Part shown: piece after piece, positions 34,665 through 44,891 of the stretch
Layout of the letters: the number at the start of each line of letters is the position of its first letter
Position numbering within the stretch: the stretch's first letter is position 1
Assembly (NCBI RefSeq): GCF_016808095.1
Contig: NC_068976.1
Coordinates: 2,128,001 to 2,192,000, forward strand
Direction: 5' to 3'
Source: Vigna angularis
Taxonomy: Eukaryota; Streptophyta; Magnoliopsida; Fabales; Fabaceae
DNA length: 64,000 nucleotides
Notes under the pieces: generated by a model
Databases searched by the model: none
Told to the model about the DNA's origin: nothing
Seen by the model: only the letters and a program-made list of their open reading frames with translations
Position numbers and translations under genes: made by a program

Positions 34665-37496
34665 AGATATGCTGCTCGTGGTGATAGCCGAGGAAGCATG
34701 ATTGTTGCTCGTGGCAAAAAGGAAGGCTCTTTGTATGTCATACAAGGAAAGATATGCAAAGGAGAGACAAATGTTGCTCAAGAAGAAAGTAAGGAGTTGT
34801 GGCACAAAAGACTGGGCCACATGAGCGAGAAAGGATTAGAGATCCTTGCGAAAGATCATCTCCAGAGTATAAAAGGACAACCACTTGAATTATGTGAAGA
34901 CTGCCTAGTAGGTAAGCAGCACAGAGTATCTTTCCATAAATATGATAATAGAAAAAGAAGAGAGCATATTTTGGATCTTGTGTATTCAGATGTCTGTTCA
35001 ACATCTGAAAGGTCCCTTGGTGGTGCTCAATATTTTGTTACCTTCATTGATGACCACTCTAGAAAATTGTGGGTCTATCCTTTGAAGAGAAAAGATGAAG
35101 TTCTATGAATCTTCAAGGAGTTTCATGCCTCAGTTGAACGTGAAACTGGTAGAAAGTTGAAATGCTTGAGAAGTGATAATGGTGGAGAGTATAGAGGTCC
35201 ATTCGAGCACTATTGCAAGACTCATGGGATCAGACATGAGAAAGTACCTCCCAAGACACCTTAAATGAATGGCGTAGCTGAAAGATTCAACAGAACAATT
35301 GCCGAGAAGGTCAGAAGCATGTTGTCTCACGCAAAACTTCCCAAGTCATTCTGGGGGGAAGCCGTGTTAACAACAACTCATTTGATCAACTTATCACCAT
35401 CAAGACCATTAAATGGTAAGATACCAGAAGAAGTATGGTCCAGTAAAAAAGCCTCATATCGCAACTTGAGAGTCTTCGGATGTAAGGCATCAGTTCACAT
35501 TCCGAAAGATGAAAGAGCAAAGCTCGATGCTAAGGCGAAAGAGTGCATATACCTTGGTTCTCCAAGGATGAATTTGGTTTCAGATTATGGGATCCTGCAA
35601 ACAGAAAGATTGTTCGAAGCAGAGATGTGGTGTTCTTTGAAGATCAGACAATCCAAGACATCAAGAAAGTGGAAAAACCAACACTTAAGTTGATAAGTGA
35701 TCAAAGTCCTATTGTGATGAACAACGTAGGGGGAGAGACTCGTCAAGTTGAGACAAATCAAGAGTTACAACTTGATGAGATGGCTGAAGAAGCAGATCAA
35801 CCTAATCTGACGGTAGAAGATCAAGCAATTGAGAATGCTCCGCAACAAACTCAATTGAGGCGATCAACAAGGCAGAAGCAATCGTCAATAAGGTATTTTT
35901 CAGATGAATATGTTAATTTTACTGATGAAGGTGAACCTCAAAGCTTTGTAGAAGCAATGGAGATGAAAGACAAAGACAAATGGTTGCAAGCCATAGAAGA
36001 AGAGATGCAATCCTTAAAGGAAAATCAGACTTATGATTTGGTAGAATTGCCAAAAGAAAGAAGAGAATTGTAGAACAAATGGGTGTTCAAGCTCAAGAAT
36101 GAAGAAAACAACACAAGCCCAAGGTACAAAGCACAAATTGTCGTGAAGGGATGCAACCAGAAGAAAGGAATAGACTTTGATGAAATATTCTCACCAGTAG
36201 TGAAGATGACATCCATTAGAGCGATTCTCGGTCTGGCAGCAACACTAGACCTGGAGATTGAACAACAGGACGTCAAAACAACATTCTTACATGAAGACCT
36301 AGAGGAAGAAATTTACATGAAGCAACCAGAGGTTTGAAGAACTAGGCAAATAACACTTTGTGTGTCGTCTGAAGAAAAGTCTCTATGGTCTGAAGCAAGC
36401 TCCAAGACAATGGTACAAGAAATTTGATTCCTTCATGATCCAACATAATTTCAAGAAGACCTCCGTAGACCATTGCGTGATTGTGAAGCATTATGAAAAT
36501 GGTGAGTCCATCATACTTCTCTTGTATGTTGATGATATGTTGATTGTAGGGAAGGACAAAATTAAAATAACTGCTCTCAAGAAGGCATTGAGTAAGTCTT
36601 TTTCCATGAAAGACCTGGGTGCAGTGAAGAAGATACTTGGAATGAAAATCTCCAGAGATCATTCTAGAAGAATGCTATGGGTATCTCAAGAAGATTACAT
36701 AGAGAAGATTCTCAAAAGGTTCAACATGCACAATGCCAAATCTGCTTGTGTTCCAATTGCTGGACATTTCAAACTCAGCAAGTTGCAATGTCCAAAGAAT
36801 GAAGAAGAAAAAGTAGAAATGAACAAGGTACCCTACTCTTCTGTCGTGGGTAGCCTTATGTATGCAATGGTTTGTACAAGGCCAGATATTGGCCATGCTG
36901 TAGGAGTTGTGAGCAGATTCCTGTCAAATCTAGGAAAGGAGCATTGGGAAGCTGTTAAGTGGATACTAAGGTATCTAAGAGGATCTGTCAAGAGAAGTTT
37001 GTGTTTTGGCAATGGAGATCTAAAGCTAATCGGATATTCAGACTCAGACATGGCTGGAGATGTCGATTCAAGGAAGTCAACATCAGGTTATCTGATTACT
37101 TTTGCAAGGGGAGCTGTTTCTTGGCAGTCAAAGCTACAAAAATATGTGACATTGTCTACTGTTGAAGCAGAGTATGTAGCGTTGACTGAAGCCTCTAAAG
37201 AGATGCTATGGATGAAGAATTTCCTAAGTGATTTAGGACATGATCAAGATGATTATGTGGTGAATTGTGATAATCAAAGTACCATTCATCTAACCAAGAA
37301 CCCCATGTTCCATTCACGCTTGAAGCATATCGACGTCCGATATCATTGGATACGAGAAGCGTTGGATGAGAAGAAATTGAAGATAGAGAAAATCCATACA
37401 GACTTAAATTGGTCTGACATGATGACTAAGTCAATACCAACCAAGAAGGTTGAAGATTGTTGTCAAGGTGCTGGTGTCGTGGTACCTTCCAACTAA
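34665..37496 (+). pseudogene. Tnt1/Tork-like copia pol, 5'-truncated
   Basis: The sequence enters inside the GAG-pre-integrase region (RGKKEGSLYVIQG, then LWHKRLGHMSEKGLEIL and CEDCLVGKQHRVSF). The integrase core follows, with D in VYSDVC, D in LRSDNGGEYRG and E in GVAERFNRT. Frame breaks are a TGA at about 35106, a TAA replacing an expected Gln near 35262, a frameshift near 35570, a stop at about 36071 and a frameshift near 36340. Reverse transcriptase carries LLYVDDMLIVG at about 36520 in the long frame 36360-37496, which also holds RNase H (YSDSDMAGDVDSRKSTSG, STVEAEYVAL, DNQSTIHLTKNP) and a normal C-terminus. Gag and protease are absent. The 3' half is well preserved (378 codons open), so the element is moderately young. 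Confidence 0.85.
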
Positions 37497-37558
37497 AGAC
37501 AGGATGTAATGATGGAATGAAGGATGGAATACACATTTTGAGTTTTATGGGGTAGTTT

Positions 37559-38148
37559 TGTTGGATAAAAAAAAACAAAAAATGGGATCCATCCACATGC
37601 TGAAAAGAAGGGTCAATGTTTTCATATACCATATATTGAGGAAGAATGTCTTCAACCTTCACAAAAGCTCCATAAATTGCTCCAATGCACCAACCATGTT
37701 TCTTGTCCTTTCTTCCTTCATTCATTATAAAATGAATGCAAAATGTGCAGCAAAATACAACTCACCAAGAATCAAACGGTGAAGAAAGAATTCAAGAGGA
37801 GAAAGAGAGAAAGCCACGGGTACTACCGTTAAGAGAGAAACATCACCGAGAGGTGAAAGACACTGTGTAGTAGAAACTGTGAGTGTGCAAAAGAGAGTGT
37901 TTTTGTATACCATCCGAGAGGGTGAGATTTATTGAGAGATCCTCAGAGAGTGAGAGAAACACTGTAATCCTACTTTCATAGTGGAGATAATTTTCTGAAC
38001 TAGGTCCCGTGGTTTTTTCCGAGAGGATTTTCCACATTAAAATTTCCGGTGTTATTTTTTCCTACGCATACACAGCTATTTTTATGCTTCCGCATAGTGC
38101 CCATTTTGGGTTAGCAGAAGAGGGAACAAATACCGTTGTTTCCCAACA
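37559..38148 (+). repeat. 3' LTR of the Tnt1/Tork-like element
   Basis: It starts TGTTGGAT and ends TCCCAACA, with inverted tips TGTTGG/CCAACA, 62 bp after the pol stop and after a GGGGTAGTT purine-rich tract. A TATA-like ATTATAAAATG lies at about 37726. No 5' LTR is present to confirm the ends. Confidence 0.6.
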
Positions 38149-39269
38149 ACATAGCAGTTACACATTACATTAACAGAGTTTGCTGCAATCACCTTGCGTA
38201 TAATGGTTAAGGTATCCTCAATCAGAGGTCGAGCCTCAGTGCCAAGGGAAGATAACAAACAACTTATTAGAATCTTTCTCTCGTAAGAACTTTGAAATTT
38301 TTTGACAAAGAGGAACATTAGACTCTTGAGAGCTTAATACTCTATCTCGGATACTAAGCTTTTATGAAGGTTTGGATAATGATAACTTATAAATCAGTCT
38401 CAATCACAATCACGATGAGCACAAAATTTTTATGCCTAAGAATGTTGATAGATCAATACACATAAGATACAAGAACAAACTCGAGAGTACAAGTTAAATT
38501 CTATGGTGGGTAAAATGTTGCTGTTATGATTAAAGATGTTTTATCAAATCTAGTATGAATTTTTACAAGAAAATTTGTAAAAAGGTTTGAAGAAAATTCT
38601 AGCTAGAAAAGACGAAACATTATGTTTATCCATTGTAATTCACTTCTATGTAAGTCTATTTAATAAATTTTCAATAATATATTTTTTTAAAATGTGTATC
38701 ACATAACTGATAATTTTGGTAGAGACTTATGCAAATATTATCTTATACCATCAAAATCATTAATGATAGTGAATTATTGAGTGTGACCAAATTAATTGTA
38801 TGAGATATTAACATAAGAGATGAAATATATTAATATAATTTTGAATAAAATACAAAGTCTAAATTCTAGAAGTGTAATGATAAATGTTTTAATGCAAATG
38901 GATGATAAGGTTAGAGTATGTTTGTTTTTAGAGATGGATTTGGAAGAATAGATTTAAGAAGAAAGAGAGATTTATGAACACGATGGTCAAAAATAAAGAA
39001 ATTTAAGATAAAAATTTATGAAATTTAATGAGTGATGAATTTAATAAATTAAAAAAATATTATGTGATAAAAATGAAAAAATTATTATATTTATTATTAT
39101 TATTATTAATATTAATATTATTATTTATATTAAAAATTAAATTTATTTAAAATTAAAATCATCACACTTTCCTCTCTTCTCAATGTTGAAGAGAAAGTTA
39201 AGTAAATAATTTTTTTATTTGCATAATTATTTTATCTTATTTTGTCTCCTTTCTCCCATAAATAGATAT
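38149..39269. other. AT-rich spacer
   Basis: No clear gene was found. A short stretch at about 38190-38240 looks weakly like a tRNA-derived A box and B box (ATAATGGTTAAGG, then GAGGTCGAGCCTC 20-odd bases on), as in a SINE head, but no tail or duplication is visible. The rest, including an ATTATTATT run near 39090-39125, is low-complexity. Confidence 0.4.
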
Positions 39270-39347
39270 CACTAATACAAAAATAGCGTATTATGTCGGT
39301 TATTTTTGGTTTTTAACGACTAACTTGAGACCGACATCATAGCGGGT

Positions 39348-39770
39348 GACGTAAATTTTATGTCGAATATTACTGGACGACGTTAATAGGACAATTTGAC
39401 GTCAAGTGGATCGAGAATTGACGTAAACCTAACGTCGATTTTGTACAACGATGTGAGGCTACGTCCATTAGTAAAGAGAATGACTTCCAATATTTGAATA
39501 AATATTTATATTTATAATAAGATTTGTCGTCTTATGTACAAGAGAAGTGACGTAAATTTTACGTGGAATATTACTAGGCGACGTTAATAGGACAATTTGA
39601 CGTCGAGTGGATCGAGAATTGATGTAAACCTAACATCGATTTTGTACAACGACGTGCGGTTACGTCCATTAGTAAAGAGAATGACGTCCAATATTTGCAT
39701 AAATATTTATATTTATAGTTAGATTTGTCGTCTTATGTACAAGGAAAGTGACGTAAAGTTAATGTCGTTA
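39348..39770 (+). repeat. 201-bp subterminal tandem repeat
   Basis: Units start at 39348 and 39549, with a partial third at 39750; each begins GACGTAAA. They contain GACGTTAATAGGACAATTTG and AACGTCGATTTTGTACAACG blocks with several ACGT palindromes. Such direct repeats near the end are typical of CACTA subterminal regions where transposase binds. Confidence 0.8.
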
Positions 39771-39904
39771 TCGTCTTTATTACTGAAATGGACAATGAAG
39801 AGGTAGTGTTGAACCGTTGCATAATCAAGAAAACTTTACTATTATATTCATTTTAATGTCAAAACTTTATTGATATTTGTAAGATTTTCACTACAAAAAA
39901 GAAG

Positions 39905-40200
39905 GGCATTACCGAAGGCCAGAAGCCCTCGGAAACAGCCCAAAACCGTCGGTAGAAGACATTTACAGACGGCTTATCGACGGCCAAAAAGCCCTCGGTA
40001 ATTCCCTTGTCGCTAACATTTACCGAGGGCTTTCGCCCTTCGGTAATTTCCGAAGGGCAGAAGCCTTCGGTAATTACCGAAGGGCAGAAGCCTTCGGTAA
40101 TTACCGAAAGGCAGAAGCCTTCGGTAATTTCTGAAGGGCAAAAGCCTTCGGTAATCAGCGAACGTGGGTATTTACCGAAGGGCAAAAGCCTTCGGTAAGT
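39905..40200. repeat. CCGAAGG subterminal palindrome array, left
   Basis: At least five ~28-bp units of the form ACCGAAGGGCAGAAGCC followed by TTCGGTAA stand head to tail. Each unit is itself an inverted repeat, so both strands look alike and apparent ORFs here are artefacts of the repeat. The motif returns at 41950-42112 near the other end. Confidence 0.85.
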
Positions 40201-40529
40201 TCGAGGGAGATGTCAGAGACATTTTTATTTATTATGAAACCAACAACAGACCTACATAGCAATTTTCATACACAAACAGACCTGCATAACAATTTTCAAG
40301 CACATACAGACCTGCATAATGTGCATCTCAAAGATGCAATCATTGATCAATAATATCCATAGAACATCCATTAATCCATAGAACATGTATTTATATTAAT
40401 AACATATAACAATGTAACATAATGATGTTCTAACATGCAAATCATCCAACTGATCTAACATCCAAATGATGTAAACTCCAAATGTTGTAATATCCAATTA
40501 TTTCTATAACAACTAATAACAAAATGAAA

Positions 40530-41790
40530 CTAATACTGTACATAATTATCATCAGAGCCATCTTCATCATCCTGCTCCTCTGTAGATGGTTGGACTGGTG
40601 TGGGTTGGACTGATGAGGGTTGGACTGATGTGGGCTGCTGAGGGACAGCGGGTGACGAGGAGGGTTGTGGCTGGGTCGGAGGGATATTGAATTCATCCTG
40701 TGAAGTACCAGGCAACACTCTCATGACCAGGGCCTTAAAGTTTGTAAACTCTGCTCTCAAATCAGTGATTTCCTGGTCACGTTGCTGCAGTGTCTGCGTG
40801 AGGCGGAGAACGACCTCGTCAGGAGTAGTGGTGGAAGAAGAAGGTTGGTGCTTCAGAGTACCTCCTCTCGATGCTGTATAGTTTAAAGCAAGTTGTCCTG
40901 CACCGTACACTCGTCCCTTTTTCTTCCCACCAACGATATCGATCCAGCATTGTGTCCTACGGATGTCATCTTCTGCATTACTAGCATCATCCGGTGTAGG
41001 AGTTGACTCATGTTCAGATCTAACCTATGAAAGTCTCGTAGAAAATTCTTCCTGTTGAAACATTAAAAGCAATGTTAGGGAATGATAGAATAACATAAAT
41101 GAAAAATTAGTAATAGTAATAGTGTTATTTGTTTACATGAGTCTTCCGAGATCTTTCATCAACGAATTGATTAGTGCCCTTCCTTACATGAGTCTGTGCA
41201 AAGACCTCATCAACATGGACCGCCCGTCCCAGAGCTTGTGCCTGTAACATATTTTAGAATTAGAAGTGTACATATGAAATAGAAAATACATAACTTATAT
41301 ATGAAAGAAAAAGTTATGTAATGAAATTATACCATACGAATGACATGCTCATGAATGGTGATCGACCCACTAGTATGCAGGGTGCCACCCCTTTCAGATG
41401 CTCTGTTCCTCTGGGCTTTGGCACACTTATTGCGAAACTCTACTGTATTCCAATGAGTCAGTAAAGAGTTCCAAATTTGTTCACCCAGCCAGTAAGGGCG
41501 TTGTCCTGCATTGCGGGCATCCCTGAACATCTCTGACAGCCGATGAGATGCTTTCATGTGGAAATTTCTGTGTATCTGACTTTCATGTTCAGGTTTCCAC
41601 TGCACCTTCATCTGTAACATTAAAGAGAACAAACATTGATTACAGAACATACTAAAATTAAGAGGGACAATTAGTTGAATGGATTGTTCACCTGAAAGCG
41701 CTCCCAGAATGACTTTTTGTCGTAGCGACAGCACCAAACCAGCTCCACCCAACCGAAGAAGGAAGCCAATGTTCATTGGGAGCAAAGGAG
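40530..41790 (-). pseudogene. TNP1-like (plant En/Spm transposase_24 type) gene of the small CACTA
   Basis: This is a split gene with plausible GT...AG introns. A first coding piece at about 41790-41694 (WVELVWC...KKSFWERFQ) is followed by GTGAAC. The second exon (about 41612-41335) has HRLSEMFRDAR, IWNSLLTHWNTVEFRNKCAKA and GSITIHEHVIRM. The third (about 41243-41138) reads LGRAVHVDEVFAQTH...RSRKTH. The fourth (about 41050-40530) has WIDIVGGKKKGRVYGAGQLA, a coiled stretch and a Pro/Ser/Gln-rich acidic tail ending DNYVQY. The family (which I recall as PF03004) is thought to bind subterminal repeats in CACTA elements. One in-frame stop lies near the start of the last exon, and the 5' part is missing or unrecognised. 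It could be functional only if that stop is spliced out. Confidence 0.7.
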
Positions 41791-42127
41791 AAACAATTTT
41801 GTCGGACTAAAATGGATTGGGGAATGAAGAAAGGGAGTAGTGTTCCAAGAAAGAAAGTTTGGGTAAAGGGAGAAAGGAAGACTTGCCCGAAAACAATTTG
41901 GGACAATGGGAGAGGGAAATCCCAAATTCGCATTTCATTAAGTCGATGCTTATACCGACGGTCGTAAGCCTTCGGTAAAATCACTCAGCCATTATCGACG
42001 GTCACAATCCTTCGGTAATTACCACCTCTCATGCCCCTCGGTAAAGCCTTCGGTAAATCGATATTATCGACGGCCAAAAGGCATTCGGTAATTATCCTTC
42101 GGTAATTACTGCATTTCTTGTGGTGTT

Positions 42128-44812
42128 TCAAATGTAAATTTCTACCTCAGTCCATTCCCCTCTGATTTCTGCTCGGATGATTGCCTTTATCCATGATATG
42201 ATGTAGTAGCCACATGCCTAGGAATCATTATGCTTATTACACTAGACATCTGAAAGAACTTAGTCAAATGTAATGGTTTGTTTAAATTTAACTACAAAAA
42301 TTAAAGGTTAAAGATCAACGAATTCCAACCTTAGCATATATAATTTGAAACATTAGAAACATAAGTTAATATATTAATATCATAATGAATTGATAAGAAT
42401 GAATGTAATACTTACGTTTATATCAAGGACTTCAGCTACACTTTAATCTTCCTATGAAGAGAACAAAACCATACAACTTGTATTTTTTTGGAATGATCAC
42501 CATGAGTTGCCAATGGCCCCTTTCATGTACCAACAACTAGTGAGTTAGTTTATTGATTAAAATTTGATAAAAGTTGACAATATTGGGAAACACATACGCA
42601 TCAATGTATGGCGCGATATATATCTCTCTATTAGACTCAATCATCCATGTTTGAATATATGATTTTTTGGAATCTAATGTATTTCCAGATGGTTGAATGG
42701 TCTGAGGTTCAAGAAAGCAAAAACTGACGCCCGACCTGATTCCACTACGATGGTGTCCATGTACCTGTAAGAATAAAGTTAAGTATATTTATTAAAAAGT
42801 AATAATACTAATATACAAATTGGAAAATAACAAATAAAAAACTTACATGCACCATAGTTGTATGCATGAAATGTTCAACATTTTTTCTCCACCAATGATC
42901 TCATATGCATCATCGAAATTAATATACAATGGAACATGGCACTCGAGGCCAAATGTTCTTAACTCCCACAGCATCTCTACCGGTCCTTTTCTCAACTTAT
43001 TTAATCTCGAGGTCAATATGGATATAGGATCATGGTCTTCTGCTTCCTCACGAGCCTCATTCATAGGCTGAGCAATTGGTTGTTTCTCAGGACGGTAGAC
43101 CTACAACTCACATTTACCAAAGTTAGGAATCATTTAATTATAACTTGAAGATTTAAGATAATAAAAAGTAGAATATAATACCTCTGGTGGGCCAAAATAT
43201 GGCATGATCATAGCCTTAGGCCAAGCTATAAATGTGCCGAAGGCCTCCCCCACGAATTGGATTTCAGATGTAGGCATTGGCACTCGAGCTTGGCGGTCTC
43301 TTAGATCATCAATCATTACCCGCGCGTGAGTGGGCAATAAAGGAGCACCATGAATGGTCTAACCTCCTGCAATCTGTCGTCCCACAGCCACTACACGCAG
43401 AGGATGCTCATCAACCAAAAACTCATACTGAATATCGTAGTCAGTACGATCTACAGTAGAGCATGAGCCTTTGGTGCTCACACGAGGTGAAGTAGGATCA
43501 TCTGTAGGGTCGTCCTCCTGTTGTGACTATTGTTGTTGCTCTTATTGTTCTTGTTGATGTTGTTGTTGTTGTTGCTGTTGTTGGGTGATCATCGCAAGTT
43601 TTTCTTCGAGCATTCTTAAGCGTTCACCCATGCTTTCCTCTAATTCGACTTGCACCTATTGCTTGATGCTACTAACGATTTCCCGAGTTACGACTTTTGT
43701 GCTTCTTGGTTTAGGGCCAAAGTTGTCCCTCAATCCAATAGTTCCTCCAACAGCACGCACACGACTTGGACGATCTAGCCGACCTGTGGCTGCTACTAGG
43801 AGGTCCTCCCTACCTTGGGCCACAAATGTGCCTTGACTCCGTTAGTCAACCAAGTCATCCTGCATATCATAATGAAGTTAGACACATTAAAAAGTTTGTT
43901 ACATAATTTTTTTATGAACTATGGTAATTAGTTAAAAGTTTCCACTTACAATTCTCGAGGATATCTCCTGAGCAGACTGGGATGTAAACTGGCCATTGGA
44001 CTTTGTCTGTGCAGCCTTCCACAGTTCATGTCTGGCTGGTGGAGGTGCCAGATCAGGTGACTCAAGACCTAACTCCTCAGCGCGACGTTTTCTCATCTTT
44101 TTCTCTAATAACACATAACCACCACGTGACAGTACGTGTGGTGTATCATTAAGCTTCTGCCTCTGCTAGGCGGCTATCCTTTTCACCTATGAAAAAATGA
44201 AAATCATTAAGCATAAATCACAAATTAACATCTTGTGTGACCAGAGCAAAATATTAAAAAACATATCTGCCACTCAGGAGTAAGTCTAGATTCTTTAAAC
44301 TGCACCTACTCCTCCTTAGTTCTTTTATATTTTGTACAAGGAGTGTCATTCTGTTTAGAGCCAAAGACGTATTGACGTGTCATTCTCGTCTTGAAGTCCC
44401 TCCCTCAGACTGCAATATGTGATAAAATCTTCTTCCTTATCCTCTCATCATTAGGGATATCCCAATTTTCCTGTTAAAAACAAAATTAATGTTAAAGCAT
44501 GATCAACAAAAAGAAGTCATTGATGGAAGTAAAACATCTTAAACATACCAAAATATCCTACCGTAGTAGATTTTTGTCAACCTGTGAGACATCATCCCAA
44601 CAGGTAGCGACAATAGGGACATGATATTTTGCCATCACGCCCAAGTAACTCTTGAACGATGTTGCATGTGCCCCAATAGGCACAAATGTTCGGGGATCAA
44701 ACTCTAGCGTCATTGGTTTCTCATTAACCCGATGGGATGTGACATCAGGCATCCGAGTCACAGATCTACCCCGTCCTCCCGTCAAACCTGATCCATAGCT
44801 CGTTATACCTGT
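42128..44812 (-). pseudogene. TNP1-like gene with C-terminal Ulp1-like peptidase region (large CACTA)
   Basis: This is a multi-exon relic read right to left. The first exon at about 44812-44558 (TSHRVNEKPMTLEFDPRTF, SFKSYLGVMAKYHVPIV, CWDDVSQVDKNLL) leads to a block at 44470-44275 (NDERIRKKILSHIA, TRQYVFGSKQNDTP). Next is 44180-43930 (HVLSRGGYVLLEKKMRKRRAEE, ARHELWKAAQTKS). A Gln-rich coiled section (43870-43550) is followed by 43337-42843 (ARVMIDDLRDRQARVPMP, GTFIAWPKAMI). The C-terminal part contains GHWQLMVIIPKK at about 42525-42490 and CGYYIISWIKAII at about 42216-42178, the His and Cys motifs of a C48/Ulp1-type SUMO protease fold. Several stops and one expected Trp lost to a stop show decay. 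The gene ends at 42128-42130, directly beside the nested small CACTA. Confidence 0.7.
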
Positions 44813-44891
44813 TTACAAAGTGTTAGTAAATTATAGTTAGAACAAACAAAATAAATAAATTGTATAAGTAATTAAAACAATTTTAAGACAC

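Larger units (their letters stand above)
39889..42125 (-). mobile_element. Small complete CACTA element nested in the large one
   Basis: The left end is CACTACAAAAAAGAAGG at 39889. The right end on the reverse strand is CACCACAAGAAATGC, one base off the CACTA core. TTT flanks both ends (39886-39888 and 42126-42128), the 3-bp duplication expected for CACTA. Subterminal arrays of TTACCGAAGGGC...GCCTTCGGTAA palindromes fill 39905-40200 and 41950-42112. It carries one TNP1-like gene and no TNP2, so it is non-autonomous. It landed directly next to the stop codon (42128-42130) of the large element's second gene. Confidence 0.85.

Noticed and set aside
38082..38318. 78-codon reverse-strand open frame
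   Set aside because: It resembles no family I know, overlaps the Tork-like LTR end, and has no supporting context.
39859..40198. Open frames on both strands with repeated (E/S)GQKPSV-like peptides
   Set aside because: They are translations of the 28-bp CCGAAGG palindrome array of the small CACTA; both strands give similar peptides because the unit is an inverted repeat. Not a gene.
39905..40200. CRISPR-like array of ~28-bp repeats
   Set aside because: The repeats abut without unique spacers, sit at a CACTA end and recur at the other end. The sequence is plant DNA.
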